NCBI GenBank assembly: GCA_026989045.1
Contig: JALSJY010000099.1
Location: forward strand, 1-19,668
DNA: 19,668 bases
Direction: 5' to 3'
Origin: Hyphomicrobiales bacterium
GTDB lineage: Bacteria; Pseudomonadota; Alphaproteobacteria; Rhizobiales; Devosiaceae
The notes beneath the pieces are model-generated. The model worked only from the letters and a program-made list of their open reading frames with translations, did no database searches and was not told the origin of the DNA. Of this stretch, positions 15,442-19,668 are shown piece after piece. Numbering within the stretch: the stretch's first letter is position 1; each line of letters begins with the position of its first letter. The translations under genes and the position numbers were made by a program.

Positions 15442-15764
15442 GGTGCTTTTTAAAAGTTTTTTGACAAGAATAATATTTCACATACTCATGCTCTCACAAA
15501 ATAAAAAATGCAAGAGTAAAACACAACTAACGCCTAAAACATTGATTACATTAAATAATTTCTTAGGGGGGCGCATGCCACAAACAAAGATAGCAAAGCG
15601 CAAGGCTCTTAAGTTGGCAATATTAGTTAAAATAAACACCCCCACCTATTCTAACAATATTGATATTCATGCAGAAAAAATCTCCATTGCTAAACATTAC
15701 TAAAAGCAGAAATTTTACACCTTGCATGCAACAATAGTAGTTTTTTAAACTACTAAACTACCAG
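15442..15764. other. Intergenic spacer, 323 bases, between hemH and the DUF2147 gene
   Basis: The spacer holds a possible hemH promoter (15470-15499, minus strand) and a palindrome at 15735-15755. There is also a 42-codon plus-strand frame at 15575-15703 with a G-rich run (AGGGGGG) just before its ATG and a very basic product; I do not recognise it and consider it doubtful. No tRNA-like fold or known RNA motif was seen. Confidence 0.5.
15735..15755. terminator. AT-rich perfect stem-loop after the DUF2147 gene
   Basis: TAGTAGTTT, TTT, AAACTACTA: a perfect 9-base stem with a 3-base loop, starting 9 bases after the DUF2147 stop (minus strand). The stem is AT-rich and no uninterrupted T-run follows on the minus strand, so termination would be weak. 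It could equally be a protein-binding palindrome. Confidence 0.35.
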
Positions 15765-16172
15765 CTAAATCCTCCTGAAATTTATAGTTTTACAAAACAC
15801 GAATTTACAACCATTTAAACGTAGTTTATTTGCGTTTACCAAGGTCAAACTTCCACTAAGATTTTCTCCAGCATAACGAAGCGTTCCACGCCATTTATTT
15901 TGCTGAACTTGTCTTGCGCCCATTAAAATTACTCTATTTAGATGTTTTAAATTTTCTTTAGAGCGAGCATCAGATCGTAGCCATACTAATTTTGCACAAA
16001 TTGCTCTGCCATTTTTACAACTAACAATTTCATAACGAGATTCTCCAGTAGTTGTCTGCCAACTACCAAGCGGTGAAACTTCACCTCCCTGAGCAGAAGG
16101 AATTGCCATTGCAAGAGCAATGCTAAGGCTTATAATAAAATTCAAAATTCTATGAGGCACTTTATTCTCCAA
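15765..16172 (-). CDS. Secreted DUF2147-family protein
   Basis: A 135-residue protein with a signal peptide: basic N-terminus (ENKVPHR), hydrophobic core (ILNFIISLSIALAMAIP) and probable cleavage after SAQG or nearby. The mature part matches the DUF2147 pattern: SPLGSWQTTTGESRYEIVSCKNGRAICAKLVWLR near the front and LRLNGCKFVFCKTINFRRI at the end. Its cysteines, two in CKNGRAIC and two in GCKFVFC, probably form disulfides in the periplasm. DUF2147 proteins are small predicted beta-sheet envelope proteins of unknown role. It is shorter than many members and lacks the usual 'YnP.dGk.Y' stretch in the middle. The gene shares no overlap with hemH and is probably transcribed on its own. Confidence 0.75.
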   Translation of the reverse strand: MENKVPHRILNFIISLSIALAMAIPSAQGGEVSPLGSWQTTTGESRYEIVSCKNGRAICAKLVWLRSDARSKENLKHLNRVILMGARQVQQNKWRGTLRYAGENLSGSLTLVNANKLRLNGCKFVFCKTINFRRI

Positions 16173-16500
16173 AAACTAAAGTAAAATAATAAAATGCTTT
16201 TGCCATAAGTGAGGTGAATTGATTTCGAATAGCTCATTCATCAAGCGTTCATAAAAGTTTTTGCAATTATTTATTGAAATAAACACTTGAACTAAATCCA
16301 AATTAGCTCTAGTGACAGCTAATCATTTGTTTGGCTGAGGGCTGAACGGAGGATTGGCGTTTGCCAATAGGTTTTATTTTTTTAAATCCGGCCTCCCGTG
16401 TTCTCACTCTTTTGAAGAATTCTTTGATGCCTTAAAAGGCTTCACTTTAGGCTTTGCGCTAAATGAATGAGAAGTGAACTTAAAATTAGAAAGGCATCTT
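16173..16500. other. 328-base leader region upstream of rpsF
   Basis: This gap separates the divergent DUF2147 and rpsF genes. The part near rpsF contains the S6:S18 leader candidate (16346-16399). A short repeat, CCTTAAAAGGCTTCACTTTAGG at 16431-16452, is partly self-complementary. I could not pick a convincing rpsF promoter by eye. The ribosome site of rpsF is AGAAAGG, about 7 bases before 16501. Confidence 0.5.
16346..16399 (+). ncRNA. Candidate S6:S18 ribosomal-protein leader (autoregulatory mRNA motif)
   Basis: An outer helix can form between ACGGAGG (16346-16352) and CCTCCCGT (16392-16399, one C unpaired). An inner hairpin is ATTGGC-GTTT-GCCAAT (16353-16368). The trinucleotide CCG (16388-16390) is left in the internal loop beside the outer helix. 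A CCG in such a loop, mimicking the S18-binding site of 16S rRNA, is the hallmark of the S6:S18 leader motif found before rpsF in many bacteria. It lies about 100 bases upstream of rpsF, in the right orientation. Folded by hand. Confidence 0.5.
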
Positions 16501-16875
16501 ATGGCTCTTTATGAACATATCTATATGGCACGGCAAGATGTATCCGTTGCTCAGGTCGAAGAATTGACCAAAACTTACACCGAATTGCTTGAAGCAAATG
16601 GTGGCAAAGTGACTAAACATGAATATTGGGGTGTTAAGCCACTTGCTTATCGCATCAACAAAAACCGCAAGGCACATTTCACATTGCTTAACATTGATGC
16701 TCCACACGAAGCTGTTGCTGAAGTTGAGCGCCAAATGCGCATCAATGAAGACGTGTTACGTTTTTTAACTATTGCTGTTGAAGAGCTTGATGCTGAACCA
16801 TCAGTAATGATGCAAAAGCGTGAAGACCGTCCAGATCGCGGTGAGAAATTCTCTCGCGGCCCAAAAAGATTTTAG
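16501..16875 (+). CDS. rpsF: 30S ribosomal protein bS6
   Basis: A 124-residue bS6 that begins MALYEHIYMARQDVS and contains KHEYWGVKPLAYRINKNRKAHF and the charged C-terminal tail found in alphaproteobacteria (REDRPDRGEKFSRGPKRF). It binds 16S rRNA in the 30S platform together with bS18, whose gene follows after 20 bases. I use the ATG at 16501, where the conserved sequence starts and a ribosome site (AGAAAGG) is placed correctly; the frame is open back to 16474 but that part is not conserved. First gene of the rpsF-rpsR-rplI operon. Confidence 0.97.
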   Translation: MALYEHIYMARQDVSVAQVEELTKTYTELLEANGGKVTKHEYWGVKPLAYRINKNRKAHFTLLNIDAPHEAVAEVERQMRINEDVLRFLTIAVEELDAEPSVMMQKREDRPDRGEKFSRGPKRF

Positions 16876-16895
16876 TGTTAAGGAAAATATGAACA

Positions 16896-17150
16896 ATGGC
16901 AATTCGTAATCTTACATCAGCACAGGCTCGCCGCCCTTTTCAGCGTCGCCGCAAGACCTGTCCATTCACTGGTGAAAATGCACCGAAAATTGACTATAAA
17001 GATGTGCGCCTTTTACAGCGTTATGTTTCTGAGCGTGGTAAAATTATACCAAGCCGCATAACAGCAGTTTCAGCAAAAAAACAACGTGAATTGGCAAAAG
17101 CCATTAAACGTGCGCGTTTTCTTGGTCTTTTATCATTCGCAGTTAAATAA
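16896..17150 (+). CDS. rpsR: 30S ribosomal protein bS18
   Basis: An 84-residue bS18: RRPFQRRRKTCPFTGENAPKIDYKDVRLL, then RYVSERGKIIPSRITAVSAKKQRELAKAIKRARFLGLL, the near-invariant core of the family. It partners bS6 in the 30S platform. Length and start (ATG at 16896, AAGGAAAA about 10 bases upstream) are normal. Only one cysteine is present, so this is the zinc-free form. In many Hyphomicrobiales a DUF2232 membrane-protein gene separates rpsR from rplI; here there is only a 93-base spacer with two hairpins. Confidence 0.97.
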   Translation: MAIRNLTSAQARRPFQRRRKTCPFTGENAPKIDYKDVRLLQRYVSERGKIIPSRITAVSAKKQRELAKAIKRARFLGLLSFAVK

Positions 17151-17157
17151 TTTAATC

Positions 17158-17172
17158 GCCTCATTTTGAGGC
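17158..17172 (+). repeat. Hairpin GCCTCA-TTT-TGAGGC after rpsR
   Basis: A perfect 6-base stem with a 3-base loop, 7 bases after the rpsR stop. It is followed by ACAGTTGG, with no T-run, so it is not a typical terminator. It may stabilise the rpsF-rpsR mRNA end or serve as a processing site. Confidence 0.5.
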
Positions 17173-17206
17173 ACAGTTGGAGAGGCAAATAACTTGCTTC
17201 TTCTAA

Positions 17207-17223
17207 CCGCTAATTTTTAGCGG
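17207..17223 (+). repeat. Hairpin CCGCTAA-TTT-TTAGCGG before rplI
   Basis: A perfect 7-base stem with a 3-base loop, ending about 10 bases before the rplI ribosome site (GGAG at 17234-17237). It could influence rplI translation or mark RNA processing between rpsR and rplI. No T-run follows. Confidence 0.5.
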
Positions 17224-17243
17224 GACAGCATTTGGAGAATAAA

Positions 17244-17864
17244 ATGAAAGTAATTTTGCTAGAACGTGTGGGTCGTTATGGCTCAATTGGAGATGAAGTT
17301 GAAGTTAAAAACGGCTTTGCCCGCAATTTCCTTCTTCCTTCAGGCAAAGCCCTTAGAGCAACAGAAGCAAACCGCGCAAAATTTGAAAGTCAGCGCGCTG
17401 CAATTGAAAAACGCAATGAAGAGAAACGTGAAGCAGCGGCAGGAATTGCTGCAGGACTAAACGGTCACTCTTTGGTTATGGTTCGTCAAGCAGCAGAAAC
17501 AGGTCAGCTTTATGGATCAGTTAGCTCACGTGATATTTCTGAAGCACTTGTTGCCGATGGCTTTAATGTATTACGCTCACAAGTTGATTTAACAACAGCA
17601 ATTAAAGAAGTTGGTTTGCACGATATTGCGCTAAATCTACATGCTGAAGTTGCAATCACTGTAAGCGTCAACGTTGCCCGCTCTGCTGATGAAGCAGAAC
17701 GTCAAGCATTGGGTGAAGATTTAAAAGTTGTCAACTATGAAGATGCAGAAGAAATTATCACTGCTGATGCAGAATCTGATGATAATGAAGATGAATCATC
17801 TGAAGAAACTGAAGAAACAAACGATAGTGGTAAAAAAGAAGAAGAATCAGCTGATAAAGACTAA
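17244..17864 (+). CDS. rplI: 50S ribosomal protein bL9 with acidic C-terminal extension
   Basis: A 206-residue bL9. The N-domain is MKVILLERVGRYGSIGDEVEVKNGFARNFLLPSGKA, the family's rRNA-binding signature. A long connecting helix follows (about 45-75), then a C-domain with GQLYGSVSSRDI. Residues from about 165 form an acidic tail rich in Asp, Glu and Ser, giving about 50 residues beyond the usual 148; related extensions are common in Hyphomicrobiales. The ATG at 17244 has GGAG six bases upstream; a TTG at 17232 is in frame but overlaps that ribosome site. The gene ends the ribosomal-protein operon at a strong terminator. Confidence 0.96.
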   Translation: MKVILLERVGRYGSIGDEVEVKNGFARNFLLPSGKALRATEANRAKFESQRAAIEKRNEEKREAAAGIAAGLNGHSLVMVRQAAETGQLYGSVSSRDISEALVADGFNVLRSQVDLTTAIKEVGLHDIALNLHAEVAITVSVNVARSADEAERQALGEDLKVVNYEDAEEIITADAESDDNEDESSEETEETNDSGKKEEESADKD

Positions 17865-17894
17865 TTCTTCCAATCTATATCATTTGAATTACAA

Positions 17895-17920
17895 GGTCGG
17901 GATTTATCCCGACCTTTTTT
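17895..17920 (+). terminator. Rho-independent terminator after rplI
   Basis: GGTCGGGAT-TT-ATCCCGACC (17895-17914), a GC-rich stem, is followed directly by six T residues (17915-17920). It lies 30 bases after the rplI stop and closes the rpsF-rpsR-rplI operon, so dnaB must have its own promoter in 17921-18066. Confidence 0.92.
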
Positions 17921-18066
17921 ATTATCTGCAACAAAGTTATCCCCGCTAACCCGTTAAATATCCACGCAAATGGACAAAAGCTAATATTTGTAAAAAAATA
18001 TATAAAAACTATTCGAAATCAAAAATAATTCATGCTTAATAGAGTATGAACAAACAAGGATAAAAA

Positions 18067-19551
18067 ATGGCAGAAGTAACCCTACTTCACCCAAACGAAA
18101 ATGAAAAATATCGCCTTGCCCCTCATAATGTGGAGGCAGAGCAAGCGCTTTTAGGTGCCATTCTTGTCAATAATGAGGCCTATCATCGTGTTTCCGATTT
18201 TTTACTGCGAGAACATTTTTTTGAACCAATCCATAGCGAAATCTATTCTGTTTTTGGCAAAATAATTCAGGCTGGCAAGGCGGCAACTCCCGTCACAGTC
18301 AAAACTTTTTTGCCAGATGAATTATTAGAAAATATCACCATGGCGCAATATCTTGCACGTTTGGCCGCAGAAGCCGCAACTGTTATCAATGCCTATGATT
18401 ATGGCCGCTCAATATATGATTTAGCAATAAGACGCTCGCTTATTTTAATTGGTGAAGAGCTTGTTGAAAATGCTTATGAGTCAGATGTTGATGAAACCCC
18501 TGTTAAACAAATCGAAGAGGCTGAAAAAAACCTATATGAGCTAGCTGAAAGAGGCCATAAAAACAGCGGCTTTCAGGGTTTTAATGTATCACTGCTTGAT
18601 GCAATAAAACTGGCCGAGCAAGCCTATCAGCGTGATGGGCATCTATCTGGCACATCTACTGGTTTAATAGATCTCGATCGTTTAATGGGCGGCCTTCAAA
18701 GCTCTGATTTAATCATTCTTGCCGCTCGCCCCGCAATGGGCAAAACAGCATTAGCAACAAACATCGCCTTTCATATTGCAAAAAACTATAAGAGTGAGCC
18801 CACTCCAGATGGGCAAATAAAAACTATCGATGGTGGGGTTGTTGGCTTTTTTTCACTCGAAATGAGTTCTGAGCAACTTGCCACTCGTATTTTAGCTGAG
18901 CAGGCAGAAATTTCATCCTCTGATATTAGACGCGGTAAAATTCATGAAAGCCAATATTCCAAACTTGTTGATGTATCTAACAAAATGAGTTCTATGCCGC
19001 TTTATATTGATGACACTGGCGGCATCAATATTGCACAATTAGTGGCACGTGCCAGACGGCTAAAGCGTCAAAAAGGCCTTGATCTGTTGATCGTTGATTA
19101 TTTGCAGCTTCTTTCTGGCTCGGCTCGATCTGCCAATGCAAACCGTGTGCAGGAATTAACCGAAATCACCACCTCACTTAAGGCTCTAGCAAAAGAACTT
19201 GCCGTGCCAATTCTAGCACTATCCCAGCTTTCGCGCCAAGTTGAAAACCGCGATGACAAACGCCCGCAATTAGCAGATTTGCGTGAATCTGGTTCAATCG
19301 AGCAAGATGCTGACGTTGTGCTGTTTGTTTATCGAGATGAATATTATTTACGCAATAAAGAGCCAAAAGAAGGCTCACCAGAGCATCTAACTTGGCAAAC
19401 CGAAATGGAGCAGGTTTTTGGCAAAGCAGATATCATCATTGGCAAACAACGCCACGGCCCAACAGGAACAGTGCAGCTTGGTTTTGAAGCGCAATATACC
19501 AGATTTACTAATTTAGCTAAATCAGATCATTTACCAGAGCATATGGAGTGA
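18067..19551 (+). CDS. dnaB: Replicative DNA helicase DnaB
   Basis: A 494-residue RecA-fold hexameric helicase that unwinds DNA at the replication fork. The N-terminal domain begins APHNVEAEQALLGAILVNNEAYHRV (18-42), the DnaB signature. The ATPase domain starts near 195, with Walker A ARPAMGKTA (K226), FFSLEMSSEQLATRIL (261-275), Walker B LLIVDYLQLLS (D344) and LSQLSRQVENRDDKRPQLADLRESGSIEQDADVV. Residues 241-258 (KSEPTPDGQIKTIDGGVV) form an insert beside the fold that is typical of alphaproteobacterial DnaB. There is no intein. The ribosome site AAGGA lies 6 bases before the ATG at 18067. The stop is 9 bases before alr, so the two are probably co-transcribed. Confidence 0.98.
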   Translation: MAEVTLLHPNENEKYRLAPHNVEAEQALLGAILVNNEAYHRVSDFLLREHFFEPIHSEIYSVFGKIIQAGKAATPVTVKTFLPDELLENITMAQYLARLAAEAATVINAYDYGRSIYDLAIRRSLILIGEELVENAYESDVDETPVKQIEEAEKNLYELAERGHKNSGFQGFNVSLLDAIKLAEQAYQRDGHLSGTSTGLIDLDRLMGGLQSSDLIILAARPAMGKTALATNIAFHIAKNYKSEPTPDGQIKTIDGGVVGFFSLEMSSEQLATRILAEQAEISSSDIRRGKIHESQYSKLVDVSNKMSSMPLYIDDTGGINIAQLVARARRLKRQKGLDLLIVDYLQLLSGSARSANANRVQELTEITTSLKALAKELAVPILALSQLSRQVENRDDKRPQLADLRESGSIEQDADVVLFVYRDEYYLRNKEPKEGSPEHLTWQTEMEQVFGKADIIIGKQRHGPTGTVQLGFEAQYTRFTNLAKSDHLPEHME

Positions 19552-19560
19552 TTTAGATAA

Positions 19561-19668
19561 ATGACTTCTTCTATAAATCTAAAAGGCCGCTTAACCGTTG
19601 ACTTAGGGGCGCTTGTAAAAAACTACAAAGCGCTTGATATGATAAGTGCTGGCTCATTAACAGGTGCG
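19561..19668 (+). CDS. alr: Alanine racemase, first 36 codons (cut by window edge)
   Basis: From the ATG at 19561 the frame stays open to the window end. The translation contains GRLTVDLGALVKNYKALD, the conserved first strand and helix of PLP-dependent alanine racemase, which makes D-alanine for peptidoglycan. The catalytic lysine region should follow outside the window. Its place right after dnaB is the usual one in Hyphomicrobiales. The fragment is short, so the call rests on this motif plus gene order. Confidence 0.85.
   Translation, partial: MTSSINLKGRLTVDLGALVKNYKALDMISAGSLTGA

Noticed and set aside
15575..15703. 42-codon plus-strand frame with a G-rich site before its ATG and a very basic product
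   Set aside because: Short, no recognisable family, and lies in an AT-rich spacer next to promoter-like sequence for the opposite strand; it would need ribosome profiling or conservation to be listed as a gene.
18067..19551. Intein in dnaB, a common insertion site
   Set aside because: Walker A and downstream motifs are continuous and the length (494 residues) is normal.
1..19668. tRNA genes, insertion sequences, CRISPR arrays or phage genes that could mark the operon as mobile
   Set aside because: None was recognised by eye on either strand; no transposase, integrase or regular repeat spacing is present.

Overview
The window looks like AT-rich chromosome from an alphaproteobacterium, most likely Hyphomicrobiales (Rhizobiales). 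Three things point there. The run rpsF-rpsR-rplI-dnaB-alr has the usual order for that group, with a bL9 carrying a long acidic tail. A 5-aminolevulinate synthase (ALAS) of the Rhodobacter/rhizobial kind is present. The ferrochelatase has the N-terminus typical of the group. This assignment comes from gene order and remembered family sequences, not from a search.

Layout. 1-906 (-): 5' part of an Mrp/ApbC Fe-S carrier ATPase. 1030-3187: a sulfur-handling block, with a YeiH-type membrane protein, DsrE2-like protein and TusA (all +) converging on an ArsR repressor (-) that has the two-cysteine pattern of persulfide sensors BigR/SqrR. 3303-4511 (+): ALAS, the C4 (Shemin) route to 5-aminolevulinate. 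4526-14313 (-): a compact nine-gene heme operon, read as glutamyl-tRNA reductase, HemC-HemD fusion, HemB, HemL, histidine kinase, response regulator, HemE, HemN and HemY-type oxidase. Most junctions overlap by 4, 8 or 20 bases. Just upstream on the same strand lies ferrochelatase hemH (14419-15441), then a secreted DUF2147 protein (15765-16172). From 16173 on, all on +: a candidate S6:S18 leader, rpsF, rpsR, rplI, a strong terminator, dnaB, and the first 36 codons of alr.

Main point. The operon encodes the C5 route to 5-aminolevulinate (GluTR plus GSAM) beside a gene for the C4 route, which alphaproteobacteria normally use alone. Gene order, the HemC-HemD fusion and the two-component pair between hemL and hemE match what I remember of the Leptospira hem operon with its HemK/HemR system. 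Upstream of the first gene is TGACA-N6-TGACA (14346-14361), which is the HemR hem-box as I remember it. The simplest reading is that a Leptospira-type heme operon, with its own regulator and operator, was acquired and now sits between the host's ALAS gene and its ferrochelatase gene. With hemH, the genes cover glutamyl-tRNA to protoheme; ALAS gives a second entry at 5-aminolevulinate. Transfer is an inference that needs phylogenies; the gene content and the box are visible in the sequence.
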